Of a stretch of 64,000 nucleotides of DNA, positions 56,501 to 64,000 are shown in pieces. Location: assembly GCF_004297875.1 (NCBI RefSeq), contig NZ_SCSK01000069.1, positions 1 through 64,000 on the forward strand. Direction: 5' to 3'. The notes under the pieces are model-generated. The model saw nothing but the letters and a program-made list of their open reading frames with translations. It made no database searches and had not been told where the DNA came from. Position 1 is the stretch's first letter; each line of letters starts with the position of its first letter. Origin of the DNA: Pandoraea sp. GTDB taxonomy: Bacteria > Pseudomonadota > Gammaproteobacteria > Burkholderiales > Burkholderiaceae. The position numbers and the translations under genes are program-made.

Positions 56501-56886
56501 GAATAGATGCGCGTCACGCCATAGGCTTCGAGCTCGGCGATTTCCTCCGGCACGATCACCCCGCCGCCGCCGCCGAACACCTTGATATGCTCGCCACCCT
56601 GGCGGCGCAGCAGATCGATCATGTACTTGAAGTATTCGACGTGGCCGCCCTGATAGCTCGACACGGCGATGCCGTGCGCATCTTCCTGCAGCGCCGCATC
56701 GACCACCTCGGCCACCGAGCGGTTGTGCCCCAGGTGCACCACCTCCGCGCCGCTGGCCTGCAGGATACGGCGCATGATATTGATTGCCGCGTCGTGGCCA
56801 TCGAACAACGAGGCCGCGGTGACGAAGCGCAACCGCACGCCGGGCTTGTAGTCGGTGAGTTTTTGCGCGATGGATAAATCGGTCAT
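53599..56886 (-). CDS. icmF: Fused isobutyryl-CoA mutase
   Basis: This is a 1,095-residue IcmF. In order it has a B12-binding domain with the cobalamin His at about H31 (SLFDGHDAAIN), a MeaB-like G-protein chaperone with the P-loop GITGTGGAGKSS near residue 205, and a methylmalonyl-CoA-mutase-like catalytic barrel. The enzyme rearranges isobutyryl-CoA and n-butyryl-CoA, and related IcmF proteins also act on isovaleryl-CoA. A LiuR-type palindrome 106 bases upstream of the start ties it to the liu genes. It needs adenosylcobalamin. Confidence 0.95.
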   Translation of the reverse strand: MTDLSIAQKLTDYKPGVRLRFVTAASLFDGHDAAINIMRRILQASGAEVVHLGHNRSVAEVVDAALQEDAHGIAVSSYQGGHVEYFKYMIDLLRRQGGEHIKVFGGGGGVIVPEEIAELEAYGVTRIYSPHDGQQLGLQGMINDMLYRCETELGDLSQFAPNSLDAVLAGDRRALAQLLTVLENGKVDAGLRDTLHAHAKTSRVPVLGITGTGGAGKSSLTDELIRRFRLDQGDSWRIAVIAVDPSRRKSGGALLGDRIRMNAIGDWGQGPRVFMRSLATREADSEISPALPDVLDACKVAGFDLIVVETSGIGQGNAAIVPHSDLSLYVMTPEFGAASQLEKIDMLDFADFVAINKFDRKGARDALRDVAKQVQRNREAWSTPPEQMPVYGTMAAHFNDDGVTALYQGLLSALKTKGLKAEAGRLPVVDGHMPSYRGAILPPARSRYLAEIADTVRHYHQRVQAQSRVARERQQLREARRMLAEAGGDQAGAEQLGQLLAERDAQLGANEKKLLAQWPQTLKAYSGDEYVVKIRDKEIRTALTYTTLSGSRIPKVVLPRFVDEGEILRWQMLENVPGSFPYTAGVFAFKRENEDPTRMFAGEGDAFRTNRRFKLVSEGMPAKRLSTAFDSVTLYGFDPGERPDIYGKVGNSGVSIATLDDMKALYDGFDLCSPNTSVSMTINGPAPTILAMFFNTAIDQQLAKFAADNGREPTDDEIAKIRAWALQNVRGTVQADILKEDQGQNTCIFSTEFSLKVMGDIQEYFVHHQVRNFYSVSISGYHIAEAGANPISQLAFTLANGFTYVEAYLARGMHIDDFAPNLSFFFSNGMDPEYTVLGRVARRIWAVAMREKYGANERSQKLKYHIQTSGRSLHAQEIDFNDIRTTLQALIAIYDNCNSLHTNAYDEAITTPTEASVRRALAIQLIINREWGLAKNENPNQGSFIIEALTDLVEEAVLQEFERIAERGGVLGAMETGYQRGKIQEESLYYEHKKHDGSYPVIGVNTFLNPHQADAPTTIALARSTEEEKQSQLKRLREFQGAHADAGPAMLERLRQTVIENGNVFAVLMDAVRVCSLGQITSALFEVGGQYRRNM

Positions 56887-56991
56887 GTCTCCCCCTTGGC
56901 AAAGCGCACGCTTCGCATCGCCCGCGCGGCGCAGGAACGCCTCGCCGATCGGGCATCGGTTTCAAACAGTATAGCGGAACGGATTTGCGTG

Positions 56992-57013
56992 TTGACGTTT
57001 ACGTTAACGTAAC
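56992..57013. promoter_or_regulatory. LiuR-type operator upstream of icmF
   Basis: TTGACGTTTACGTTAACG and the bases after it match 19 of 22 positions of the core of the palindrome at 17564-17593. On the minus strand it overlaps the -35 position relative to a TATACT -10 at 56973-56968. It lies about 106 bases from the icmF start. Confidence 0.65.
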
Positions 57014-57136
57014 ACGATTCCGGCGACGCTCCTGATTTACCGATGGGGCCGGCCAGGCGCGGTCTCGACGCCATCTCGAGCAGGCCTTGGGGGTCAGCGG
57101 CGCATGCGCTGCCCCCGAGCGGCGCGCCAATGCCGG

Positions 57137-58177
57137 CTAGGGGTGAGCGTTCTCGTCAATAGCGCGGCGCTCGCTCGGCACAAAGCTGTCTGTCGAAATG
57201 CGCGCCGCGTCGAGTCCCAGAGAGATGCAGGTTTGCGCACAAGCCTCGACGAATCCGGGTGACCCGCCAATTACCGCGCGATGGGTCGCCAATGACGAAA
57301 ATGTTTGCCGAATCCACGCCGGCGCCAACATTGGATGTGACGTGTATGGACTTTGCTCGTCGGTCACGAGAATTTGATACTTGAAATTGCCATGCCGCCG
57401 CGAAAGGCCGACGAGGCGGTCCAGCGCAAAGACTTCGCGCGTCTGGCTCACGGAGTGCAGCAGCAGCATGGGCTCGTCCGCACCACGCTCAAGGGCGTCT
57501 TCGAGGATGGCGAGTACGGGTGCAAGACCCGTGCCGCCGGCCAGCCCGATCACGGGGCCCGGGCCATCCGGGAGGCGGCAGGCGCCGAACGGGCCGCGCA
57601 CCCGAATCAGGTCGCCCACCCGCAATGTGTCGTGGATGAACCCACTCGCCTTGCCAAAGGTGTGGCGGGACACAAACAACTCCAATAACCCGTCGTTTCG
57701 GCAGGCCGAGGCGAAGCTATACATTCGATTGGGGTCGACACCGGGAATCTGCACTTCCAGATATGAACCGGCGGGATACACGAACGTCCGGTCGGCCGGC
57801 GTAGCGAGCACGACCCGTTTGACTCTGGGCGTCAGGCTGACCACGCTGAGCACTTCCGCGCACATCTCGGTCGCCTGCTCATTGCCCGCGCCGACGCCGC
57901 TCGGTATCTCGATTCGCAACTCCGGGGTAATCGCCCGCGCCTGACACAGCAGGCAATAGCCTTGCCCCTTCTCTTCGTCGGTAATCGCCAGGCCGAGAGA
58001 CCAACCGTGATCGACTGCTCCCGACAACACCCTGACTTTGCATGTGCCGCACGACGCGCCTCGGCATTGGTGAGGAATCCGGATGCCCTGTGCCAGCGCG
58101 CCATCGAGAATAATCTCGGCTTGGCCCACGGAAAACTGCTCTCCGGTATTGATCACGGTCACTTCACATGTCGTCAT
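57137..58177 (-). CDS. Ferredoxin-NAD(P) reductase-type oxygenase reductase
   Basis: This is a 346-residue electron-transfer protein. An N-terminal plant-type [2Fe-2S] ferredoxin has ligands C38, C43, C46 and C78 (CRGASCGTC and CLLC). An FNR-like FAD domain (RMYSFAS) and an NAD(P) domain (GLAGGTGLAPVLAIL) follow. This order (ferredoxin first) is that of reductases such as BenC and MmoC that feed oxygenases. AGGAG precedes the ATG at 58177. It lies beside a diiron oxygenase, its likely partner. Confidence 0.87.
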   Translation of the reverse strand: MTTCEVTVINTGEQFSVGQAEIILDGALAQGIRIPHQCRGASCGTCKVRVLSGAVDHGWSLGLAITDEEKGQGYCLLCQARAITPELRIEIPSGVGAGNEQATEMCAEVLSVVSLTPRVKRVVLATPADRTFVYPAGSYLEVQIPGVDPNRMYSFASACRNDGLLELFVSRHTFGKASGFIHDTLRVGDLIRVRGPFGACRLPDGPGPVIGLAGGTGLAPVLAILEDALERGADEPMLLLHSVSQTREVFALDRLVGLSRRHGNFKYQILVTDEQSPYTSHPMLAPAWIRQTFSSLATHRAVIGGSPGFVEACAQTCISLGLDAARISTDSFVPSERRAIDENAHP

Positions 58178-58382
58178 GACCTGAGTCTCCTGTTGTGGAT
58201 CCACCCGGGCAAGCGATACCCCCGGTCGTGCCTGGCCGTAGCGTTCACCGGTGCCCGCCGGCGAATTCAGCTACCGCGAAATCGCGCGCCAGGCATGAGC
58301 GATACGGGCGGTCGATTGCTTATCCTGGGGCGGATTCCAGTTTTTATTTCCTGAATTGATGTTTATAAGCAGTCCATATTTA

Positions 58383-59468
58383 TCAGAATATTGGAATGAC
58401 TTTTTCCGGATCGTAGACGACCTCCTTGCCGCTGATGCCGACCTCCGGCAGAGCCGGAAATTCAATCCCGTAGGGATCCAGGTTGGCTTTCATTCGCAAC
58501 ACCGCGGTTCGCCAGTTCTCTACGCGCTCCTCCAGCGTAAGAACGCCAAGTCCCGCGGAGCGCGCGACCTCCTCGATTTGCCGTTGTGCGGGTATGAAGG
58601 TCGCCGGCAAATCCCAGAACTGTCCCGGCGGTTCATGGAGGATGCCCGACAGGAAGACGAATCCGGCCCGGAGCTGGATCGAAATCATCTCTTTGTCTTC
58701 ATCTGTCAGTTGCGGCAGCAGTTTCTGAAGCACGGTCAAACAGATGCCCAGATGACGGCCTTCATCCTGTCCGATCCGGCGGAATGCCTCCTTGAATACG
58801 GGGATCGTTGTTTTTTGGTACATGCCATGAAACAACGTGGATGAAGCCACTTCGCCGAACAGGAACGAGGTGAACAGGATCGGCAACGGATATTTGTCGA
58901 CCGCCTTGTTAAAGCCGTTCCAGTAACGCGAGCCGTTGTAGTAAAGCCATTGAACGTTGTTGCGCGCGAGCTTTCCGAGCACCGTTTTCGGTTCGTAGTT
59001 GAGCGGGCCGTCGGGTGTAAGGAGGCGAATGGCACGACCGCACACTTCCTCGTGGTTCATCTCGTCTCTGACAACCGAGAAGAAGCATTTTCGAATGGGG
59101 TCTTCCTGCTTGCTCTCGTATGTGTGAATCATGGCGCGCGCAAACACCGTGGGCCCGGAGCCGTCAAAGACCGACAGCAGCGTGAACCAGTAGGCCACCG
59201 CGTACCTTTGATCGACAGTGAGCGAGTCGACGTCCAGCGTATGCCACGGCAGGGTATGCGGCGACCAGCCCGGGTCTCGGGCGGAATCGTACATTTCATA
59301 CAACTTTGGCGTCTCGACCTTCCATTCCAGCGGAAAGATATTTTTCGCTTCAATAACAGGGGCGGCATTCGCCGAAAACAAAAGCTTCTCGGGATCCGGC
59401 ATCTCGTCAAGGAGCACCGGTGGCACCGAAATCTGATTGGCAAGCTGCTCCGTCGTTAGTTTGGTCAT
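58383..59468 (-). CDS. Ferritin/R2-like diiron oxygenase
   Basis: This is a 361-residue helical protein with a carboxylate-bridged diiron site. Candidate ligands are D102 or E118, E136 and H139 (DEMNHEE), E206 (FGEVASS), and E236 and H239 (QDEGRHLG). The two ExxH motifs and spacing resemble AurF and R2-like oxygenases. I do not recognise the exact family. The reductase downstream supports a monooxygenase or desaturase reaction, perhaps on a CoA ester made by the ligase or CoA-transferases in this cluster. GGAG supports the ATG at 59468 over 59498. Confidence 0.72.
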   Translation of the reverse strand: MTKLTTEQLANQISVPPVLLDEMPDPEKLLFSANAAPVIEAKNIFPLEWKVETPKLYEMYDSARDPGWSPHTLPWHTLDVDSLTVDQRYAVAYWFTLLSVFDGSGPTVFARAMIHTYESKQEDPIRKCFFSVVRDEMNHEEVCGRAIRLLTPDGPLNYEPKTVLGKLARNNVQWLYYNGSRYWNGFNKAVDKYPLPILFTSFLFGEVASSTLFHGMYQKTTIPVFKEAFRRIGQDEGRHLGICLTVLQKLLPQLTDEDKEMISIQLRAGFVFLSGILHEPPGQFWDLPATFIPAQRQIEEVARSAGLGVLTLEERVENWRTAVLRMKANLDPYGIEFPALPEVGISGKEVVYDPEKVIPIF

Positions 59469-59516
59469 CGATAGTCTCCGCAATGGTTGGTCATTCATCT
59501 GTCAGGCGATGACAGC

Positions 59517-59544
59517 ATTATAATTAATAAACCGTCTAGACGGT
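59517..59544 (-). promoter_or_regulatory. Promoter with a TetR-like palindrome before the diiron oxygenase
   Basis: ACCGTCTAGACGGT (59531-59544) is a perfect 14-base palindrome of the TetR-operator type. On the minus strand TATAAT (59522-59517) lies just downstream. The pair sits 50 bases before the oxygenase start, so a TetR repressor likely controls oxygenase and reductase. Confidence 0.65.
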
Positions 59545-59547
59545 ATA

Positions 59548-60492
59548 TTAATTGCCCGTTTTTTTCATTTCAGTCAAACAGCAAGGGGACGCAAGGGATG
59601 CAGCCTCCCACGATGCGGCGCTTCTGCCGCGCATCACCGATTCGATAGTCTGATGACATCCGACAGCGCTCTCACGCGCGGCAAATTGATGCGCGATCAG
59701 TTCGGGATGTCCAATCAGAACGCAGAATCGCTCCCAGAACTTGGGCTCCAATGCCCCCAGGGCAACGGTGCCGCCCGCGGCCGACTCATACAATCGATAG
59801 CAGGGAAAGCGCCCCGAGAAAAACGCACTGAAGGGATCCTCCGGCACTCGGGCGCCGATCTTCGCCATCACATTCAAGTCGTCGAGAACATCGACGATAC
59901 TGATGTCGATCCGGCGCCCGAGACCATCGCGCGACCGCGCCACCAACGCGGCAAGAATCTCCGCCTCGGCCGCGAGCACGCCGCCGACGATATCCCCGAT
60001 CGGGAATCGTGGCAGCGGACCTGTCGGCGACAGCCCAAGAGCATCGGCCACGCCGCTGGCCGCCAGGAAATTGATGTCATGCCCCGGCAAAGCGAAGGAA
60101 TCCGCACGACGGGCAAAGCCATTGATCGAGCAGTAAATGAGTCCCTTGTTTTTGCCGCGCAGGCCCCTCTCGTCGATCCCCAGTTTGCCCAACGCTCCGG
60201 GCAAAAAAGTGTCGATCACGATATCGGCGCTCTCGCATTGGGCAAGCGCCACACCACGCTGTGCGCTGTCCCGCAAATCCAGCATGACGGTATCGCCGCC
60301 GTCATGGAGCAACGAGTAAAGCAATGGCACGCCGTCGGCGGCGCGAAACATCGTCCTGGTCGGATCTCCGGCAGGGGGTTCGATATGCCGCACGTCGGCA
60401 CCCTTGCGCATCAACCTGGCAGCCAGCATTGGTCCGGGCAGATTCAGACCGAAGTTCACCACCTTGATGCCGGACAAGCTGAGCGGTTTCAT
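59548..60492 (-). CDS. CaiB/BaiF (alpha-methylacyl-CoA racemase-like) protein, C-terminally short
   Basis: This is a 314-residue class III CoA-transferase-superfamily protein. The motif PGHDINFLAASG carries the His-Asp pair of alpha-methylacyl-CoA racemases, and VVNFGLNLPGPMLAARLMRKGADV is the family N-terminus. It ends at SWEAASLASPCCLTEMKK, in the region where relatives read cVTPVL and continue about 50 residues, so the C-terminus is missing. The TetR-like palindrome follows within five bases. It starts in an ATGA overlap with the next transferase. Activity is uncertain. Confidence 0.72.
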   Translation of the reverse strand: MKPLSLSGIKVVNFGLNLPGPMLAARLMRKGADVRHIEPPAGDPTRTMFRAADGVPLLYSLLHDGGDTVMLDLRDSAQRGVALAQCESADIVIDTFLPGALGKLGIDERGLRGKNKGLIYCSINGFARRADSFALPGHDINFLAASGVADALGLSPTGPLPRFPIGDIVGGVLAAEAEILAALVARSRDGLGRRIDISIVDVLDDLNVMAKIGARVPEDPFSAFFSGRFPCYRLYESAAGGTVALGALEPKFWERFCVLIGHPELIAHQFAARESAVGCHQTIESVMRGRSAASWEAASLASPCCLTEMKKTGN

Positions 60493-61685
60493 CAGGCAGC
60501 CCCCTTCAAGGCGACCGGCACCACGCCGGTGGAAAACATGTCGGCAATCGTCGGGGCATCGTATCCGAGCGACTCGAGAATCTGCTGCGCATGCTGAGCG
60601 AAAAAAGGCGGTGCCAGCCGATACTGCGGCCCTGTGCTGGAAAGTTTCACCGGCGACCCCGTGCCGACATAATCGGCAATTTTCACGATCATTTCGCGAT
60701 GCAAGGTGTGTGGATGCTCGGCCACCGCCGCGGCATTCGCCACAGCCCCGCACGGAACCCCCGCCCTCATGAGATTCTCGGCAAGCGTGGGGCCATCGAG
60801 ATGCGCGAGCAATCGCTCGATTTCCTCTCGAAGCGCCCCGCTGTGCGCAAGCCGCTGCGCGTTGGTCTGAAATCGCTTATCGACGGCCAATAAAGGTGCG
60901 CCCACGATTTCCGAGAATTTGGCGAATTGGCCGTCATTGCCGACCGCCAGGAAGACCGGCGAGGTTGCCGTGGGAAACAGGTCGTAAGGGCAAATGTTCG
61001 GATGTGCATTGCCTGAGCGGCCGGCGGAGCGACCGGACAGATAATAGTTCGGCAGATGAGGATGCATCAGCGAGACGCCGGAGTCGTAGAGCGTCGCTTC
61101 GACGAACTGTGCGCGTCCGGATTTCTCGCGCACGTGCAAAGCAAGCAGAATGCCGATCACGGCGTTCATGCCAGTGACAATGTCGATGACCGGCGCGCCC
61201 ATCCTGAGGGGCGGTGCATCGCGTTCGCCATTGACCGACATCAGGCCTGACATCGCCTGCACCACCGCGTCGTAGCCGGGCATCGCCCCGAGTGGTCCGG
61301 TGGCGCCGAAGCCGGAGACTCGGCAATGAATCAGCCGGGGAAATTTCTCCGACAGACATTGTTCGAAACCCAACCCCCACTTCTCCATCGTTCCCGGCTT
61401 GAAATTTTCGACCAGCACGTCCGCATCGGCCAACAGGTCCAACAGCACATCGCGCCCGCGTGGCTGTGCCAAATCCAGCGCCATGCCGAGCTTGTTGCGG
61501 TTGACTCCCATGAAATAGGAGGACATGTCGCCCTCGAAAGGGGGGCCCCATGCTCGGGTCTCATCGCCCTGCGGAGGTTCGACCTTGATCACCGTGGCGC
61601 CGTGATCGGCCAGTAACTGCGTACAAAATGGCCCGCCCAGCACACGCGACAGATCGACGACCTTGAGTCCGTGCAGCGACGTCAT
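60492..61685 (-). CDS. Class III (CaiB/BaiF) CoA-transferase
   Basis: This is a 397-residue full-length formyl-CoA-transferase-family protein. The catalytic Asp is in GYDAVVQAMSGLM, and VVDLSRVLGGPFCTQLLADHGATVIKVE is the N-terminal signature. It moves CoA between acyl-CoA and a free acid. Four-base overlaps with both neighbours mark an operon, and a pair of such genes can form a heterodimer, as in BbsEF. The acid substrate is unknown. Confidence 0.87.
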   Translation of the reverse strand: MTSLHGLKVVDLSRVLGGPFCTQLLADHGATVIKVEPPQGDETRAWGPPFEGDMSSYFMGVNRNKLGMALDLAQPRGRDVLLDLLADADVLVENFKPGTMEKWGLGFEQCLSEKFPRLIHCRVSGFGATGPLGAMPGYDAVVQAMSGLMSVNGERDAPPLRMGAPVIDIVTGMNAVIGILLALHVREKSGRAQFVEATLYDSGVSLMHPHLPNYYLSGRSAGRSGNAHPNICPYDLFPTATSPVFLAVGNDGQFAKFSEIVGAPLLAVDKRFQTNAQRLAHSGALREEIERLLAHLDGPTLAENLMRAGVPCGAVANAAAVAEHPHTLHREMIVKIADYVGTGSPVKLSSTGPQYRLAPPFFAQHAQQILESLGYDAPTIADMFSTGVVPVALKGAA

Positions 61686-63037
61686 GACGTCTGTCCTCCC
61701 TCGACTCCATCGCCGCGGGCGACAACCCGCACGGCCTTGGATTCATATCTGGGCAAAACGCCTTCGCCGTGACAGACAACCTTGCATGACAGCCCGAGCC
61801 GCGCCTTGAGTTTGGTCTGCGCTTCCCTGGCGATCTCGGTGTCCGATTTACCGCAGCTCGATGCACGCTCGATGGCCACCTCGACCGAGTCAAGGTGACT
61901 GTCGCCTTTCGCGACGTAAATCTGCCAGGCTTCCTTGACCGTCCCTTCGATGCCTGTGATGACGTCTTCAATCTGCGATGGGTAGACCATGACGCCGCGC
62001 ACTTTCAACATATCGTCGGAGCGCCCTACGATGCGACCGATCAGCGGGAATCCACTGCGCCCGCAAGGACAATCATATGGATGGTCGGACAGCCTGACCA
62101 AGTCGCGCGTGCGCCAGCGCACCACCGGCGAGGCTTCCTTTTCGAGCGTCGTGATCACGATCTCTCCAACCTCCCCGGGCTGAACGGGGCGCAGCGTGAC
62201 GGGGTCAAGCACCTCCGTCATCACCGAGTCGTCGTTGATGAGATGCATTTCGTCCGCTTCGTGGGAATGCTCACAGGACACCGCGAGAATCGGCCCCCCG
62301 GCCTCGGTCGTGCCATAGATGTTGTGTGCCATGAAGCCCGCGGGCATCAGCGACTCCATCTCCCTGCGATATGACGCGGACACCGACTGCCCGCCAAACA
62401 ATCCACGCCGCAGATGCCAATCTCTCTTGGGGTCAATCCCAGCCTTCTCGGCAAGGGAAATAAGCGTCATGAGCCACAGTGGCGACATGGTCGTTGCCGT
62501 ATAACGGTGGTCGCGCAGCCATTGAATTACCAACTCCCCGCGCCCGGGACCGATCGGGAAGTTGACGGCGCCATAGGCATGCAAAGCCTGATCCATCGAT
62601 GTTCCGCCGATCCACATACCGTAGCCGTAGCCCTGGTAGACGAGGTCGCCAGGAGCGATTCCCACGGTCCGGAAAATTCGGCTCAACTGTTTGACAACGG
62701 TCCGCTCCCAATCGCGGCGGGTAAAACCGAACAGCACCGGCAGGCCGGTCGTGCCCGAGGTCGCGCAAAAGCGCGCGACGTCCTCAACCGGCACGGTCAG
62801 AAAAGGGAACGGGTAATGCGCCCTCACATCGGCCTTCTCGAGGGGCGGCAACGCACTGAGCGCCTGCCTGTCAGCCAGGTCTTGCGGGTGAAGTCCGGCC
62901 CTCCTGAAATGATCTCGCCAAACCGCGGAACCGGCCAGTCTGGCACCCAGTCCAGCCAACTTTGCGGCCTGTATGCCCAGCACGTCTTCCCGGGTCATGA
63001 AATCGCCGGTTTGATTTTCTGCTTCAGCAGTCTCCAT
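61682..63037 (-). CDS. Phenylacetate-CoA-ligase-like acyl/aryl-CoA ligase
   Basis: This is a 451-residue AMP-forming ligase of the PaaK type. ATP-binding motif CATSGTTGLPVLFGF, adenylate motif YGTTEAGG, and C-terminal LKVRGVMVYPSQIED are present, with the last lysine region at YESKAVRVV. PaaK relatives activate phenylacetate, indoleacetate and other aryl acids; the substrate is not readable. AAGGAGA decides the ATG at 63037. It overlaps the CoA-transferase by four bases. Confidence 0.87.
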   Translation of the reverse strand: METAEAENQTGDFMTREDVLGIQAAKLAGLGARLAGSAVWRDHFRRAGLHPQDLADRQALSALPPLEKADVRAHYPFPFLTVPVEDVARFCATSGTTGLPVLFGFTRRDWERTVVKQLSRIFRTVGIAPGDLVYQGYGYGMWIGGTSMDQALHAYGAVNFPIGPGRGELVIQWLRDHRYTATTMSPLWLMTLISLAEKAGIDPKRDWHLRRGLFGGQSVSASYRREMESLMPAGFMAHNIYGTTEAGGPILAVSCEHSHEADEMHLINDDSVMTEVLDPVTLRPVQPGEVGEIVITTLEKEASPVVRWRTRDLVRLSDHPYDCPCGRSGFPLIGRIVGRSDDMLKVRGVMVYPSQIEDVITGIEGTVKEAWQIYVAKGDSHLDSVEVAIERASSCGKSDTEIAREAQTKLKARLGLSCKVVCHGEGVLPRYESKAVRVVARGDGVEGGQTS

Positions 63038-63206
63038 CGCTGTCTCCTTGTCCCGAGGTAACCGGGACCTCATTTTTCTCGTTAAAAAAACCTTCGTGCC
63101 ACCACTGCTTGCCGGACCGGGGCTACCCGAGGCTGCTCACCTGCGCACCTATTCATATCGTCCGCGCGGAGGCCTCGAGCCTGCTGCTCCCGCCGCCGGG
63201 ATCGCT

Positions 63207-64000
63207 CTATAACGTCGCTGCGGTGCCGAAAATGGCGGTCGAATTGCTCGACATGTAACCGCCCGGGGCATGTGCGAGCGCAACCTCCGCCGCTTCGATC
63301 TGACGCTCGCCGCAACTGCCGCGCAGTTGTTGTACCGACTCGATAATCGTGTAAATCCCAAACATCCCGGGATGGCCAAAAGACAACCCGCCTCCATTGG
63401 TATTCATCGGGAACGTGCCGCCTGGATCGATGCGGCCGTCCGCCAGGAATCGCCCGCCATCCCCCTTCGCGCAAAAGCCCAGGTCTTCGGCAAACAGCAC
63501 CGGCATGATGGTGAACGCGTCATAGAGTTGCGCGACATCCACGTCTTTGGGCGTGATCCCCGCCTGGTGGAATGCGCGAGCCCCGGATTGCACGGCACCC
63601 GTGCTTGTGAGGTCAGTCATTTGGGCAACACTCCTGTGCGTCACGGATTCGCCCACGCCGAGCACATAGACGGGCGCTTGCCGGCAGTGCGCCGCACGCG
63701 CCGCGGAAGTCAGAATGACCGCGCCGCCGCCATCGGTGACCAGACAGCAATCGCGCACCGTGAATGGCGTGGCCACGCACCGCGCACCGAGAACGTCGGC
63801 CACGCTGAGCTGCCGCTTGTCCAAGGCCAGGGGATTGAGCCGCGCCCACCGGCGCGCGGATACAGCGACTGACGCAAGGTGCTCGCGAGTGGTCCCGTAC
63901 TGGTGCATGTGCCGCTGCGCCATGAGTGCATAGGCGGCCACCGGGCCGGGGTAATCGTATGGCGTCTCATAGGGGTTGGGCTCGGAATGGGTCTTGAATT
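63207..64000 (-). CDS. SCP-x type thiolase (partial, 5' end beyond the window)
   Basis: The frame is open to the window edge; about 264 C-terminal residues are visible. YDAFTIMPVLFAEDLGF and NTNGGGLSFGHPGMFGI are the SCP-x/lipid-transfer-type thiolase motifs, with the GHP histidine. Such proteins cleave 3-oxoacyl-CoAs, often branched or ring-derived. The nucleophile Cys lies outside the window. It is the upstream member of the minus-strand CoA cluster. Confidence 0.85.
   Translation of the reverse strand, partial: FKTHSEPNPYETPYDYPGPVAAYALMAQRHMHQYGTTREHLASVAVSARRWARLNPLALDKRQLSVADVLGARCVATPFTVRDCCLVTDGGGAVILTSAARAAHCRQAPVYVLGVGESVTHRSVAQMTDLTSTGAVQSGARAFHQAGITPKDVDVAQLYDAFTIMPVLFAEDLGFCAKGDGGRFLADGRIDPGGTFPMNTNGGGLSFGHPGMFGIYTIIESVQQLRGSCGERQIEAAEVALAHAPGGYMSSNSTAIFGTAATL

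Noticed and set aside
53915..56886. Long alternative frames on both strands over icmF
   Set aside because: IcmF accounts for the whole region with intact domains in order; the other frames lack motifs and ribosome sites.

Overview
The window reads as chromosomal DNA of a high-GC betaproteobacterium in Burkholderiales, most like the Burkholderia/Pandoraea group of Burkholderiaceae. The reasons are a metH split into two adjacent genes, several small conserved families typical of this order (DUF3567, DUF1840, DUF3348, DUF802, DUF2894), a LiuR-controlled leucine catabolic gene set, and dense GC-rich coding with long antisense shadow frames. Genus is an inference from gene content; no rRNA or tRNA gene was seen.

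Layout. 1-743 holds the 3' end of an IS630-type transposase and an open frame that looks like the tail of a disrupted gene. 768-4800 holds a fumarylacetoacetate-hydrolase-family enzyme divergent from an IclR regulator, a DUF3108 protein, a DUF3567 protein and a rhodanese. 4991-8806 is the two-gene cobalamin-dependent methionine synthase. 8941-10633 has an MgtC-like membrane protein, a small secreted Lys/Ala-rich protein behind phased TTACA repeats, and a DUF1840 protein. 10782-16967 is argS, a SPOR-domain protein, dsbA, an SDR enzyme, a BtuF-like metal/cobalamin-binding protein and a metallo-beta-lactamase-fold hydrolase.

17031-39060 is a branched-chain/acyl-CoA catabolic island: liuR, a thioesterase, liuA, aceK, carbonic anhydrase, a thiolase, an acyl-CoA dehydrogenase, liuB, liuC, the biotin genes bioA-bioF-bioD-bioB, liuD, then (after an XRE regulator, a flavoprotein, YaeQ and a 2-hydroxyacid reductase) liuE. 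The biotin and bicarbonate-supplying genes sit among the subunits of the biotin enzyme methylcrotonyl-CoA carboxylase. Related ACGTTTACGT-type palindromes lie before liuR, between liuR and the liu genes, before the ghrA-like/liuE pair, and before icmF 40 kb away, suggesting one LiuR regulon.

39099-46080 is accessory: thioesterase, DUF1289, MaoC, another metallo-hydrolase, a frameshifted MASE2-GGDEF diguanylate cyclase, a CGNR regulator divergent from an alpha/beta hydrolase that lacks the usual nucleophile serine, an epoxide-hydrolase-like enzyme and an EamA transporter. 46174-50320 is a four-gene cassette (DUF3348, DUF802, OmpA/MotB-like, DUF2894) whose central pair resembles an ion-driven stator with a long coiled-coil tail; its function is unknown to me and it is the most interesting unit here. 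50336-56886 has an SDR/HxlR pair, nitronate monooxygenase, 3-hydroxyacyl-CoA dehydrogenase and fused isobutyryl-CoA mutase IcmF. 57137-64000, all on the minus strand, is a CoA-dependent catabolic cluster: ferredoxin reductase, diiron oxygenase, two class III CoA-transferase-family proteins (one apparently truncated), a phenylacetate-CoA-ligase-like enzyme and a thiolase running off the window. Its substrate is not identifiable from sequence alone.
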